Below are positions 50,182 to 59,422 of a DNA stretch of 64,000 nucleotides, piece after piece. The notes below the pieces were generated by a model. That model saw only the letters and a program-made list of their open reading frames with translations. It searched no databases and was not told the DNA's origin. Source of the DNA: Parafrankia sp041008525 (GTDB taxonomy: Bacteria > Actinomycetota > Actinomycetes > Frankiales > Frankiaceae); contig NZ_JBFLUG010000013.1 in NCBI RefSeq assembly GCF_041008525.1, positions 32,649-96,648 on the forward strand. The letters are read 5' to 3'. The position numbers and the translations under genes are program-made. Position 1 is the first letter of the stretch, and each line of letters opens with the position of its first letter.

Positions 50182-51318
50182 CTAGACGGAGGTGCCGGTC
50201 TGCTCCCCGGCCCCCTCCTGGTGGTCCTCCTGGCCAGGTCCCCCGACCCGGCTTCCCTGACCGGTGTCCTCCGGCCCAGGGCCGGTCTGGGCGGCGCCAG
50301 ACTGCTCGCCGGCTGCGTCCGGGTAGGAGCCCTTGGCCGGCCGGCGGCGCCGCGGGGGCGCGGTCACCCCGTCGGCGAGCCGGCGAGCCGTCACCAGGAA
50401 GCCCGTGTGGCCGACCATGCGATGGCCGGGACGCACCGCCAGGCCTTCTACGTGCCAGTCCCGCATCATCGTCTCCCACGCCGCCGGCTCGGCGAAGGCG
50501 CCGTGCTCCCGCAGCGCCTCGACCGTGCGGGAGAGCTGGGTGGTCGTCGCGACGTAGGCGCACAGCACCCCACCGGGAACGAGCGCCGCGGCGGCCACGA
50601 CGAGGACGTCCCAGGGGGCGAGCATGTCGAGAATCACCCGGTCCATGCCCCGTTCGGAGGAGTCGGCCAGGTCACCGACGTGCAGGGTGTGGGCCGGGTG
50701 CGGGCCGCCGAAGAACGTCTCGATGTTGCGGCGGGCCACCTCGGCGAAGTCGGGTCGGCGTTCGTAGGAGACCAGGACACCGGCGTCACCGACGGCCCGC
50801 AGCAGTGCGCATGACAGCGCACCCGATCCGGCACCCGCCTCGAGTACCCGCGCGCCGGGGAAGACGTCCGCGTACATGACGATCTGCGCAGCGTCCTTCG
50901 GATAGACCACAGTGGCGCCACGCGGCATCGACAGGACGAAGTCGGACAGCAACGGCCGCAGCGCCAGGTAGTCGGTGCCGCCGGTGCTGCGGACGACAAT
51001 GCCTTCGGGACGTCCCAGCAGATCGTCGTGCAGGACGGCGCCACGGTGCGTGTGGAACTGTCGCCCGGGCTCCAGCACGAGCGTGTGGCGGCGCCCCTTG
51101 GGGTCGGTCAGCTGCACCCGGTCGCCGACGGCAAAGGCCCCGCGGCGAAGAGCGGCGCCTGTCGGCGTCACTCCCACCGGCTCGGCATCCGCCGCCGACC
51201 CCGCTGGCAGCGCGGGCTCGACGGGCTCGACGGGCTCGACGGGCTCGACGGGCTCGACGGGCTCGACGGGCTCAGCCTGTTCCGCGGAGGCGGCAGGTAC
51301 CACGGGCTCAGAAGCCAC
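50182..51318 (-). CDS. trmI: tRNA (adenine-58-N1)-methyltransferase TrmI
   Basis: TrmI methylates A58 in the T-loop of tRNAs with S-adenosylmethionine. The 378-residue product shows the family's N-terminal beta domain (GDRVQLTDPKGRRHTLVLEP) and DFVLSMPRGATVVYPKDAAQ. The SAM-binding motif is ARVLEAGAGSGALSCALLRA, with ERRPDFAEVARRNIE and DRVILDMLAPW downstream. The N-terminal extension contains VEP repeats encoded by a 9-bp tandem array, and the C-terminal 80 residues are Gly/Pro/Gln-rich; neither belongs to the enzyme core. The gene is a frequent neighbour of arc in actinobacteria. Confidence 0.92.
   Translation of the reverse strand: MASEPVVPAASAEQAEPVEPVEPVEPVEPVEPVEPALPAGSAADAEPVGVTPTGAALRRGAFAVGDRVQLTDPKGRRHTLVLEPGRQFHTHRGAVLHDDLLGRPEGIVVRSTGGTDYLALRPLLSDFVLSMPRGATVVYPKDAAQIVMYADVFPGARVLEAGAGSGALSCALLRAVGDAGVLVSYERRPDFAEVARRNIETFFGGPHPAHTLHVGDLADSSERGMDRVILDMLAPWDVLVVAAAALVPGGVLCAYVATTTQLSRTVEALREHGAFAEPAAWETMMRDWHVEGLAVRPGHRMVGHTGFLVTARRLADGVTAPPRRRRPAKGSYPDAAGEQSGAAQTGPGPEDTGQGSRVGGPGQEDHQEGAGEQTGTSV
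51214..51267. repeat. Six 9-bp tandem repeats in trmI
   Basis: GGGCTCGAC is repeated six times without change from 51214. It encodes Val-Glu-Pro units in the N-terminal extension of TrmI; the number of units can change without altering the frame. Confidence 0.95.
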
Positions 51319-51647
51319 AGCGTCCGGGCCGAGCCGCGTGGCGGCCTCAGGGGGTGCCTGCGGCGCCAGACGGTCCTGCGCGGCGTGCTCGCTCAGAGCC
51401 AGGTCGGCACGGGCGCCGAGCGTGGCCGTCGACGGCCTGGTCGGGTCAGTAATGATCGCGATGTCCTCTCGGCGCGCTGCCGTGACCTCGTCCGCGGGCC
51501 GGTGCGCGCCCTGTTCCTCGGGTGCAGTGGTCGCCAGGAGCGACGGGCCCCGGCAGGGACGGGCCCCCGCGGACGGCCGCCGGGCCGCTCTCGGACGGGC
51601 CGTCGGTTCGCCGGGCGGGCCGAAGCGGCCTCAGCCGCGGGGCAACG

Positions 51648-52853
51648 TCACCGAGATGAGACCATACGGGCCGCGGCCGCGGGGTCGATCCTCGCCACGA
51701 GATCAACCATCGCAAGCACCCCGACGGGGCGCCCACGCTGGACGACGAGGTACTCCGGGGCGGGCACCCGCTGGACAGCGGCGAGCAGCTCCTCACCCTC
51801 CAGCTCCGCCTGCAGAGTCATTCCCGGGCTGATCGTCCGGCTGACCTCGTCCACGGTCGTCCAAGGCCGGCGGTGCGGCGGCATGGCATCCACCGACAGC
51901 CCGTTCATGATCTTGATGGGTACACCGTCGCGGTCGATCACCGCGACCGCCGTCGCTCCGACCTCCTGCGCCCGGCGCAGCGCCTCGCCGAGCGGCACGG
52001 TGCCCTCGACCGGAAGGGTGCGGCGGGCAAGCCGGCCCGCGGACAGCCCGGGCAGTCGCTCCCGGACCTTCGCGAGCCGCAGCGACTGGTAGGCACCGAA
52101 CGCCAGGAACCCGGCAAGGACATAGGTGTACAGGGCCCCGAAACCACCCGAGCCCGGCATCGAGCCCCACACCACCAGCCCGCCGGCGACGATGAAGCCA
52201 CCGTAGGCGCCGGCCCGCAGCCCACGCAGCCGGTCGCGCCCGAGCGCCCACACCGCGGCGACCACCAGCCGCCCGCCGTCGAGCGGCAGGCCCGGGGCCA
52301 GGTTGAACACGAACAGCACCAGGTTGGTGAAGCCCAGGTAGAACAGCACCGTGCCGACGCTGCCGTGCTCGGGCACCGCCAGCAGCCCCAGGTAGCAGGC
52401 ACCGGCGAGGACACCGTTGACAGCCGGGCCGGCAAAGGCGATCAGGAACTCGCGGGCGGGGGTGGCCGGCTCGGGCTCGAACTCGGTGAAGCCCGCGAAG
52501 CCGTGCAGCGTCACCGACCGGACCCGCAGCCCGAAGTACTGGGCGGTCAGCGCATGCCCGATCTCGTGCGCGAGCAGTGACAGGAGGAACCCCGCCGACA
52601 CCAGCAGGGCCAGCGCGAGCACGTGCCCGTCGGTGACGGGGGTGCTCGTCGCCGCGCGCAGCCGGTCGCCGATCGCGCTGACGAGCAGCGAGGTGATCAG
52701 CGCGGCGAAGACGAAGGCCAGCGGCGAGACGAAGATCGGCACACCGTGCACGTTCCCGACCCGCATCCCCTGCGGGCGCTCGGCCGGGCGCCGCTCAGGC
52801 GGTTCCGTCCCGCCCGCCGCCGCGGGGTACCCCGGACCGGGCTGATCCTTCAT
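51648..52853 (-). CDS. Site-2 protease family (M50) with CBS domains
   Basis: This 401-residue intramembrane zinc metalloprotease has the active site HEIGH (His96, Glu97, His100) and the second metal motif as NLAPGLPLDGGRLV, each in a hydrophobic segment. A C-terminal part (about 250-400) has two CBS-like modules (VGATAVAVIDRDGVPIKIMN; PEYLVVQRGRPVGVLAMVDL). This layout is that of Rip3-like actinobacterial proteases, which may cleave anti-sigma factors or other membrane substrates. The substrate is not evident. It is divergent from the RecB-like gene. Confidence 0.9.
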   Translation of the reverse strand: MKDQPGPGYPAAAGGTEPPERRPAERPQGMRVGNVHGVPIFVSPLAFVFAALITSLLVSAIGDRLRAATSTPVTDGHVLALALLVSAGFLLSLLAHEIGHALTAQYFGLRVRSVTLHGFAGFTEFEPEPATPAREFLIAFAGPAVNGVLAGACYLGLLAVPEHGSVGTVLFYLGFTNLVLFVFNLAPGLPLDGGRLVVAAVWALGRDRLRGLRAGAYGGFIVAGGLVVWGSMPGSGGFGALYTYVLAGFLAFGAYQSLRLAKVRERLPGLSAGRLARRTLPVEGTVPLGEALRRAQEVGATAVAVIDRDGVPIKIMNGLSVDAMPPHRRPWTTVDEVSRTISPGMTLQAELEGEELLAAVQRVPAPEYLVVQRGRPVGVLAMVDLVARIDPAAAARMVSSR

Positions 52854-52950
52854 AGGTGTAGATGCTACGGACCATCCGGCGCTGTGTCTGTTGCGGATGG
52901 TGCCCCTGCCCGGGATTACCCGGCATCGCCGTCCTGTCGGTAGTGGGTTC

Positions 52951-52956
52951 TAGGGT
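52951..52956 (+). promoter_or_regulatory. Candidate -10 box of a leaderless RecB-like gene
   Basis: TAGGGT ends 7 bases before ATG 52964, as expected for a leaderless transcript, and there is no ribosome-binding site between them. The arrangement mirrors that of the carbonic anhydrase gene. Confidence 0.35.
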
Positions 52957-52963
52957 CTGGGCC

Positions 52964-54136
52964 ATGAGCACGCTGCCAGCCACCGCCGCCTCCCCGCTTC
53001 CCGCGGACCCGGACGGCACGGACCCGGCGGACACGGGCCCGGCCCGCGCGACACCGGCGAGCACAGCTCCGGCCAGCACAGCACCGGCCAGTGCTCCACC
53101 CACCAGCACGACGTCGGCCGGGACGGAGCCGGCCGTGTCAGAGCCGACCGGGAAGACGCCACCGCCGGGCACGACGCCCGAGTCGCGGGCGGTGCCTCCT
53201 CCGGCCGGTGGGGGGCATTCCGGGCCGGTCGGCGGTGGGCGCGGCTGGCATGAGGGGCCGGCGGTGGCGCGGCCCCAGGGCACGCAGGTCGTGGCCTCGC
53301 TGTCCCCGTCCCGGGCGGCCGACTTCGTCACCTGCCCGTTGCGTTACCGCTTCCGGGTCGTCGACCGGCTGCCCGAGCCACCGAGCGAGGCCGCCACCCG
53401 TGGGACGGTGGTGCACGCCGTGTTGGACCGGCTGTTCGACCTTCCGGCCCCGGAGCGCACGCAGCCGGCCGCGGCCGACCTGGTGGAGCCCGTCTGGGCG
53501 GACCTGCTGACCCGCGATCCGGCGCTCGGAGGCCTGTTCGACGATGACGGGGCACGCAGCGCCTGGCTGGAGAGCGCCCGTGACCTGCTCACCGGCTACT
53601 TCTCGCTCGAGGACCCGAGGCGCCTCGCTCCCGCCGCCCGGGAGCTGTACGTCGAGCACGTCCTGGAGTCCGGCCTGCGGCTGCGCGGCTACGTCGACCG
53701 TCTCGACGAGGCCGAGACGCCGCAGGGCACGGCGCTGCGGGTCATCGACTACAAGACGGGGCGGTCGCCCGGCCAGGCCTTCGAGGGCGCGGCGATGTTC
53801 CAGATGCGGTTCTACGCCCTGGTCCTGTGGCGTACCCGTGGCGTCGTGCCGCGGGAGCTGCGGCTGTACTACCTGGGCGACCGCACCTGGCTGCGGGCCG
53901 CGCCCGAGGAGGCCGAGCTGCGGGCGACCGAGCGCCGCATCGAGGCGCTGTGGGCCGCCATCGCCCGCGCGCACCGGACCGGTGACTGGCGGGCGAGGCC
54001 CAGCCGGCTGTGCGACTGGTGCGACCACAAGTCACGCTGCCCGGCCTTCGGTGGAACGCCCCCGCCGCTGCCGGAGGCCCGGGCCGAGGTGCCGGTGGAC
54101 GACACGGCCCCGGCCGTCTGCGAGGCGGACGGATAG
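52964..54136 (+). CDS. RecB-family nuclease (PD-(D/E)XK)
   Basis: This 390-residue protein has the Cas4/RecB-like nuclease fold. VASLSPSRAADFVTCPLRYR is the N-terminal Cys-bearing element, TRGTVVHAVLDRLF the helix with the conserved His, and LRVIDYKTGRSP carries the catalytic Asp and Lys. CDWCDHKSRCPAF at the end completes the Cys cluster that may hold an Fe-S centre. The N-terminal 100 residues are Ala/Pro/Thr-rich and disordered. The start is ATG 52964; an open frame to 52862 is not convincing. Homologues occur throughout actinobacteria as 'RecB family exonuclease'; no helicase partner or CRISPR genes are nearby. Confidence 0.87.
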   Translation: MSTLPATAASPLPADPDGTDPADTGPARATPASTAPASTAPASAPPTSTTSAGTEPAVSEPTGKTPPPGTTPESRAVPPPAGGGHSGPVGGGRGWHEGPAVARPQGTQVVASLSPSRAADFVTCPLRYRFRVVDRLPEPPSEAATRGTVVHAVLDRLFDLPAPERTQPAAADLVEPVWADLLTRDPALGGLFDDDGARSAWLESARDLLTGYFSLEDPRRLAPAARELYVEHVLESGLRLRGYVDRLDEAETPQGTALRVIDYKTGRSPGQAFEGAAMFQMRFYALVLWRTRGVVPRELRLYYLGDRTWLRAAPEEAELRATERRIEALWAAIARAHRTGDWRARPSRLCDWCDHKSRCPAFGGTPPPLPEARAEVPVDDTAPAVCEADG

Positions 54137-54507
54137 TCGGCGCCGGGCCGCGACGATCGGTCGGGTGCCCGGACCCGACCGCCCAGGGCGGTTGCACGGG
54201 TGCCGGCGATAGCCCCGGGCGTGGGTCGAGAGCCCCGGGCGTGGGTCGAGGGCACCCGTTCGGGGGCCGGCAAGCACTTTGGGACAGTGGTCCGGCCAGG
54301 CGCCCCGGGCGACGCGGGCAGCTGGACACACGGCCGGAAGATCCGGCGGCGCCCCGTCCGGTGTCGCCGGTTACCGTCGGCAGCGAACATGTCGGGCGGA
54401 AGGATGTTGATCGTGTCCTCCGCGTTGTTCCTTCGGAACCTCCGGCTCCGGACTCCGTGGGACACACCCGCCGGCTGGTGACATTGTTCGCGACTGGGAG
54501 GAACGAC
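54137..54507. other. Intergenic region before the ABC transporter
   Basis: About 370 bases without a gene. It contains an exact 20-bp direct repeat (54211-54250) and a small inverted repeat GTTCC-TTC-GGAAC at 54427-54439 close to the expected promoter. Confidence 0.5.
54211..54250. repeat. Exact 20-bp tandem repeat
   Basis: AGCCCCGGGCGTGGGTCGAG occurs at 54211-54230 and directly again at 54231-54250, in the gap before the ABC transporter genes. Confidence 0.95.
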
Positions 54508-55707
54508 ATGGCCCGACGCCCCGCATCGGACCACCACGAGCCCCGTGGCGGTGCCGCCCGCAGGCGTGGGTCCGCCGCACGCGCATCCAGGCTGACCAAG
54601 GTCTACGGGTCGGGCGCCACCGCGGTCACAGCGCTGCGCGGCATCGACCTGACCTTCCCCTACGGCCGGTTCACGGCGATCATGGGCCCGTCCGGCTCGG
54701 GAAAGTCGACGCTCATGCACTGCCTCGCCGGGCTGGACCCGGTGACCACCGGCCGGGTCTTCATCGGTGACGTCGACCTCTCCCGGCTGGGCGACCGGCA
54801 GCTCACGCAGCTGCGCCGGGACCGGATCGGCTTCATCTTCCAGCAGTTCAACCTGCTGCCCACACTCACCGCGGCGGAGAACATCACGCTGCCGCTCGAC
54901 ATCGCGGGCCGCCGGCCGGACAAGAAGTGGATGCGGATGGTCGTCGAGGCCGTGGGGCTGGAGAAGCGGCTGGCGCACCGGCCACCCGAGCTCTCCGGAG
55001 GCCAGCAGCAGCGGGTCGCCTGCGCCCGCGCGCTGGTCACCCGCCCAGAGATCATCTTCGCCGACGAACCGACCGGGAACCTCGACTCCCGGTCGGGCTC
55101 GGAGGTGCTGTCGTTCCTGCGCGACTCGGTGCGGGAGCTGGGCCAGACCATCGTGATGGTCACCCATGACCCGACAGCCGCGTCGTACTCCGACGAGGTG
55201 ATCTTCCTGGCGGACGGCCGCCTCGTGGACGCGATGGCCGACCCGACCCCGGATGCGGTGCTCGACCGGATGAAGAACCTCGACGCGGTGGCCCGCGGGG
55301 GGGCCGACGCCGAGCACGACCAGCACGACGCCGAGGACGACTACGAGGACGACGACTACGAGCCGGTGCCCCCCCGGCCCCGAGGGCCGCGCGACGCCCA
55401 CGCCCCGGACTACACCGGCCGAGGGGGTTATGGAGGTGAGGAGTACGCCGACCACGGCGAGTACCCCACCGGCACCGCAGGGTACGCGCCCGCGGGCTAT
55501 GCCCCCGAGTACGGCGAGCACGACGGCTACGCCACCGGCGGCTACCCGGCCGGGAGCCCCCCGCAGGACGTCCCGCAGGCCCACGCCTACCGCGACCACG
55601 GGCGGGGTTCCGGTCGTGGCGGCGGGCGGGCACCCGGCCACGGCGGCGGGCGGGCACCCGGCCACGGCGGCGAGACCAGCCACCTCCATCGGGGCGAGTG
55701 GGCCTGA
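54508..55707 (+). CDS. ABC transporter ATP-binding protein, MacB/LolD type
   Basis: This 399-residue ATPase has Walker A GPSGSGKST, the LolD/MacB-type FIFQQFNLLPTLTA Q-loop, signature LSGGQQQR, Walker B IIFADEP and the switch His in MVTHD, all within the first 250 residues. The last 150 residues are unusual for this family: an acidic stretch (about 270-285), then a Gly/Tyr-rich tail with RAPGHGG repeats. It starts at ATG 54508 with GGGAGG 7 bases upstream. The permease starts 3 bases after its stop, so the two make one transporter, probably for export or lipoprotein handling; the substrate is unknown. Confidence 0.92.
   Translation: MARRPASDHHEPRGGAARRRGSAARASRLTKVYGSGATAVTALRGIDLTFPYGRFTAIMGPSGSGKSTLMHCLAGLDPVTTGRVFIGDVDLSRLGDRQLTQLRRDRIGFIFQQFNLLPTLTAAENITLPLDIAGRRPDKKWMRMVVEAVGLEKRLAHRPPELSGGQQQRVACARALVTRPEIIFADEPTGNLDSRSGSEVLSFLRDSVRELGQTIVMVTHDPTAASYSDEVIFLADGRLVDAMADPTPDAVLDRMKNLDAVARGGADAEHDQHDAEDDYEDDDYEPVPPRPRGPRDAHAPDYTGRGGYGGEEYADHGEYPTGTAGYAPAGYAPEYGEHDGYATGGYPAGSPPQDVPQAHAYRDHGRGSGRGGGRAPGHGGGRAPGHGGETSHLHRGEWA
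55621..55668. repeat. 24-bp tandem duplication in the ABC ATPase tail
   Basis: A 24-bp unit at 55621-55644 is repeated exactly at 55645-55668. It encodes GGGRAPGH twice in the Gly-rich C-terminal tail. Confidence 0.95.
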
Positions 55708-55710
55708 CGG

Positions 55711-58239
55711 ATGCTGCGCGCCACACTGCGGAGCCTGCTGGCCCGCAAGATCCGGCTCATGCTGTCGGCCCTCGCGGTCGTGGTCGGTGTCAGTTTCGTC
55801 ACCGGCACCCTGGTCCTCACCGACACGCTCAACCGCACCTTCGACACCCTCTTCGCCGACATCAACAAGAACGTCAGCGTCTCGGTGCGGAAGGTCAACG
55901 CCGTCGGTACCGGTGGCCAGGCGGATCGGCTACCCGTCCCGGCCTCGCTGATCCCGACGCTGACCGGAGTGGACGGCGTCGCGGCCGCGACCGGTGTGGT
56001 CCGCGGCCAGGCCGACCTCATCGACCCGGCGTCGGACGAGCCACTGGGCGGCGGCGGCCCGCCGAGCATCGGGACGAACTGGACCGGTGACTCCCCGACC
56101 AGCTCCGAGGAGATCGCGCAGGGCCGGGCGCCGACCGGTCAGGAGATCGCCGTCGACAAGGCGACCGCCGACAAGCACCACCTGACACTCGGGCAGCGGC
56201 TGTCCGTCCAGACAGCCGTCGAGCCCGAGGAGTTCACTCTCGTCGGTACCTTCCGGATCGCCGACCAGGACACCATGGGCGGCGCCGTCGTCACTCTGTT
56301 CGACACTCCGACGGCCCAGCGGCTGATGGGCGCACCCGACCAGTTCAGCTCGATCAGTCTCGCGGCCGCCGGATCACTGACCCAGGAGGAGCTGCGGAGC
56401 CGGGTGGCGGCAGTCCTCCCGGCCGATGTCGAGGCGATCACCGGCGTGGAGCTCTCCGAGGAGAGCGCCAACGTGGTGCAGGACGCGGTGGGGGGCTTCT
56501 CCACCTTCCTGCTGGTCTTCGCCGGCATCGCGATGTTCGTCGGCGCGTTCATCATCTTCAACACGTTCACGATGCTGGTCGCGCAGCGCGTCCGCGAGCT
56601 GGCGCTGCTGCGCGCGATCGGCGCCAGCCGGTTCCAGGTGCAGCTCTCCGTCCAGCTCGAGGCGATGATCGTCGGCTTCGTCGGCGCCACCCTCGGGCTG
56701 CTGCTCGGAGCGCTCCTGGCGGTGGGGCTGCGCGCGGCCGTGGGGGCCTTCGGAGTCTCGCTGCCCTCCGGCAGCCTGGTGTTCCAGGCCCGGACGATCA
56801 TCATCGCCTACGCGATCGGCGTGCTCGTCACCGGCCTGGCCGCGTTCATCCCCGCCCGCAAGGCGGCGTCGGTGCCACCGGTGGCCGCGATGCGGGAGAC
56901 CTACGTGCTGCCCAGCCGCTCGCTGCGTACCCGGGCGATCGGTGGCGGTGTGCTGACCGCGCTCGGCGCGCTCCTCGTGGTGGGCGGTCTCGCCCGGGGG
57001 GAGACACCGAACGCCAGCGCGGTCGGCGCCGGGGCGGCCTTCGTCTTCCTCGGCATCGCCACCCTGTCGCCGCTCTTCGCCCCGCCGGTCAGCCGGGTCG
57101 TCGGCGTCCCGCTGCGCGCCGTGTTCGGGACCACCGGCCGGCTCGGGCAGGAGAACGCCATCCGCAATCCGCGGCGGACCGCTTCCACCGCCTCGGCGCT
57201 GATGATCGGCCTTGCCCTGGTGAGCGCGTTCGCCGTGCTCGGGCAGTCGATCAAGCAGTCCGTGCGCGAGACGGTGTCGAGCAGCCTGGGTGCCGACTTC
57301 TACGTGAGCGGGGCGAACTTCGCCAGCTTCAGCCCGGAGGTCGCCGCGGGCCTGAAGGGGGCGCCCGGCGTGGCCACCTCCACCGGGGTTCGCGGCAGCC
57401 CGATCAAGATCGGGGCGGAGGACAGCTCCGTCCTGGCCGGCGATCCGGCCGGCCTCCTCCAGGCGCTGGCCATCAGGCAGGTCGCCGGTGACATCCGTGC
57501 CCTGGCCGAGGGTTCGGTCCTGATCGACGAGACGACCGCCGAGGAGCAGGGCCTGCAGGTCGGTGCGCCGGTGCCGGTGACGTTCGCGGACGGGCCGAAG
57601 AACCTGACGCTCGTCGGCACCTACGAGGAGAGCCCTATCGCCGGGCCCGCGATCATCGCGACCAGCGAGTACCAGAAGCACTCCAGCAACAACCTCGACC
57701 TGTTCGTGATGGTCACGATGGCAGACGGTGCCGACCCGGCCGCGGTGCGCGCGGAGATCGACAAGGTGACGGAGCCGTTCGGCAACATCCAGGTGCTCGA
57801 CCAGACGGAGTTCGTCGCCGAGCAGGAGAAACAGGTCGACCAGTTCCTCGGGTTCGTCTACGTCCTGCTGGCGCTGGCCGTGGTGATCGCCCTGTTCGGC
57901 ATCGTGAACACCCTGGCTCTCTCGGTGATCGAACGGACCCGGGAGATCGGCATGCTGCGGGCGGTCGGGATGACCCGGCCGCAGATGCGGCTGATGGTCA
58001 TCGTGGAGTCCGTCATCATCGCGGTCTTCGGTGCGGTGATGGGGGTGCTGGTCGGCAGCTTCTTCGGCTGGGCGCTCACCGGGGCGCTCGAGAGCCAGGG
58101 GGTGACGACGTTCGCCTATCCCGTCCGCACCATCATCGCCGTGATGATCGTCGGCGCGGTGCTGGGCGTGCTCGCCGCGGTCTTCCCAGCCCGCCGCGCC
58201 GCGCGGATGGACATCCTGCGCGCGATCGCCACCACCTGA
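55711..58239 (+). CDS. FtsX-like ABC transporter permease (MacB family)
   Basis: This 842-residue permease has two FtsX-type modules. A first helix (about 15-35) is followed by a large extracytoplasmic domain, then helices near 260, 315 and 355; a second unit follows with its own outside domain and C-terminal helices near 720, 770 and 810. The repeated motif RVRELALLRAIGASRFQVQL / RTREIGMLRAVGMTRPQMRL is typical of the family. It follows the ATPase by 3 bases and is part of the same operon. Proteins of this size in actinobacteria are usually single-chain permeases that form the transporter with a LolD-type ATPase. Confidence 0.93.
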   Translation: MLRATLRSLLARKIRLMLSALAVVVGVSFVTGTLVLTDTLNRTFDTLFADINKNVSVSVRKVNAVGTGGQADRLPVPASLIPTLTGVDGVAAATGVVRGQADLIDPASDEPLGGGGPPSIGTNWTGDSPTSSEEIAQGRAPTGQEIAVDKATADKHHLTLGQRLSVQTAVEPEEFTLVGTFRIADQDTMGGAVVTLFDTPTAQRLMGAPDQFSSISLAAAGSLTQEELRSRVAAVLPADVEAITGVELSEESANVVQDAVGGFSTFLLVFAGIAMFVGAFIIFNTFTMLVAQRVRELALLRAIGASRFQVQLSVQLEAMIVGFVGATLGLLLGALLAVGLRAAVGAFGVSLPSGSLVFQARTIIIAYAIGVLVTGLAAFIPARKAASVPPVAAMRETYVLPSRSLRTRAIGGGVLTALGALLVVGGLARGETPNASAVGAGAAFVFLGIATLSPLFAPPVSRVVGVPLRAVFGTTGRLGQENAIRNPRRTASTASALMIGLALVSAFAVLGQSIKQSVRETVSSSLGADFYVSGANFASFSPEVAAGLKGAPGVATSTGVRGSPIKIGAEDSSVLAGDPAGLLQALAIRQVAGDIRALAEGSVLIDETTAEEQGLQVGAPVPVTFADGPKNLTLVGTYEESPIAGPAIIATSEYQKHSSNNLDLFVMVTMADGADPAAVRAEIDKVTEPFGNIQVLDQTEFVAEQEKQVDQFLGFVYVLLALAVVIALFGIVNTLALSVIERTREIGMLRAVGMTRPQMRLMVIVESVIIAVFGAVMGVLVGSFFGWALTGALESQGVTTFAYPVRTIIAVMIVGAVLGVLAAVFPARRAARMDILRAIATT

Positions 58240-58273
58240 CCGGCGGGCCTGGTGGTGACCGGCGGGCCTGGTG
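58237..58273. repeat. Two 18-bp direct repeats after the permease
   Basis: TGACCGGCGGGCCTGGTG lies at 58237-58254, starting with the permease stop codon, and again at 58256-58273. It is a local duplication between convergent genes. Confidence 0.9.
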
Positions 58274-58295
58274 CCGTGCCCGACAGGGTTCGGCC

Positions 58296-59018
58296 CTAGC
58301 CGGACGTTCCCCCCGACAGTGTGGCGCCGCGGTGCTGGACCAGCGCCGCGAGCATCCCCAGGTCGACGTCGTGCAGGCTGGCGACCCGCGCGTGGCTCAC
58401 CGGCCCGCCGGCGGCGGTGCTCCCGCCTCCGGCCGGCAGCGGCATCGACGGCACCAGGACCGTCACGCAACCGGCCGCCATGCCGGCTGCCGCCCCCGTG
58501 AGGCTGTCCTCGAGCACGACGCAGGCTGCCGGGTCGACGCCAAGCAGACGGGCCGCCGCCAGGTACGGGTCCGGGTAGGGCTTGCGGCGTGCCACCTCGT
58601 CACCGGCGACGGTCACGGTGAAGTGACGCGCGCCGAGCAGGGCGACGACCGGGTCGACGAGCGCCCGGTAGGACGACGAGACCAGCGCGGTCGGCACTCC
58701 GGCCGCGGCGACCACGGCCAGCAACTCGGCCGCGCCGGGCTGCGGCACGATCGCCCCTGGCTCCCGGAACAGCTCCGCGGAGCGGCGGACCAGGAAGTCG
58801 GCGACGGCGGGCTCCTCCGACGCGGGGCAGCCCAGCATCGCCACCATGATCGGGACGGCGGTGTCGATACCGTGCCCGATCATGGCTTCCTTCATCGCCG
58901 GGGTGAACTCCCGGCCCAGCCGGGCGGCGGCCTCGTGCTCCGCGATCGTCCACAGCGGTTCGGTGTCGACGAGCAGCCCGTCCATGTCGAACAGGACCGC
59001 CGCCGGCAGGTCACTCAC
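58296..59018 (-). CDS. HAD-superfamily phosphatase
   Basis: This 240-residue hydrolase begins with the HAD nucleophile motif VLFDMDGLLVDTEPLW. The cap region follows, then SSSYRALVDPVVALLG (motif II Ser/Thr region), ARRKPYPDPYLAAARLLG (motif III Lys) and CVVLEDSLTGAAAGMAAGC (motif IV acidic pair). It belongs to the beta-phosphoglucomutase/phosphatase group; the substrate is not clear. The start is GTG 59018 with GGAGGA 8 bases upstream; the Pro/Ala-rich frame beyond is not coding. It converges with the permease and is divergent from the PAC2 gene. Confidence 0.88.
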   Translation of the reverse strand: MSDLPAAVLFDMDGLLVDTEPLWTIAEHEAAARLGREFTPAMKEAMIGHGIDTAVPIMVAMLGCPASEEPAVADFLVRRSAELFREPGAIVPQPGAAELLAVVAAAGVPTALVSSSYRALVDPVVALLGARHFTVTVAGDEVARRKPYPDPYLAAARLLGVDPAACVVLEDSLTGAAAGMAAGCVTVLVPSMPLPAGGGSTAAGGPVSHARVASLHDVDLGMLAALVQHRGATLSGGTSG

Positions 59019-59422
59019 GCCGATGTCCTCCTCCGGAGGGAGCCGGCCGGCCGCGGGTGCGTGACCGGCGCCGGGGCCGGATCGGGCGCACTCTGGCAGG
59101 GTACCGGGCGGTACTACCGGCACTGCTGGCGGTACGCAGGACGCCGCCCCGGGCGGGGCCGTCCGGGGGTCGATGGCAGGCTGCACATACCCGACATCAC
59201 CCGTGGGGGTCCTGCCCGGCATAACCTCTCCGACGGGACACCGACGTCACGGAGCGACCAGGCCCGGTAGACAGGTCACAGGGCCAGGGTTGTTCCTGCC
59301 CTTGAGGCGGAGGTTGCGATCACGCGGCAGACTGGACGGCAGACGCTCTCGCATTCGGCGAGGACGTACCGTTGCCCTGACACGGGGGCTGGGGGCCGCC
59401 ACGAGGCGGCAGGAGGTGGTAG
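59019..59422. other. Divergent intergenic region, no gene seen
   Basis: About 400 bases between the HAD and PAC2 genes, with repeated GGTAC-containing words near 59100-59140 and no protein-like ORF. Promoters for both genes should lie here, but I could not fix them. Confidence 0.5.

Noticed and set aside
51214..51267. Short regular repeats as a possible CRISPR array
   Set aside because: The units are contiguous 9-bp repeats without spacers, lie inside trmI in frame, and no cas genes are nearby.
52964..54136. RecB-like protein as Cas4
   Set aside because: It shares the fold and Cys cluster, but there is no CRISPR array or other cas gene, and such proteins are common in actinobacteria without CRISPR.
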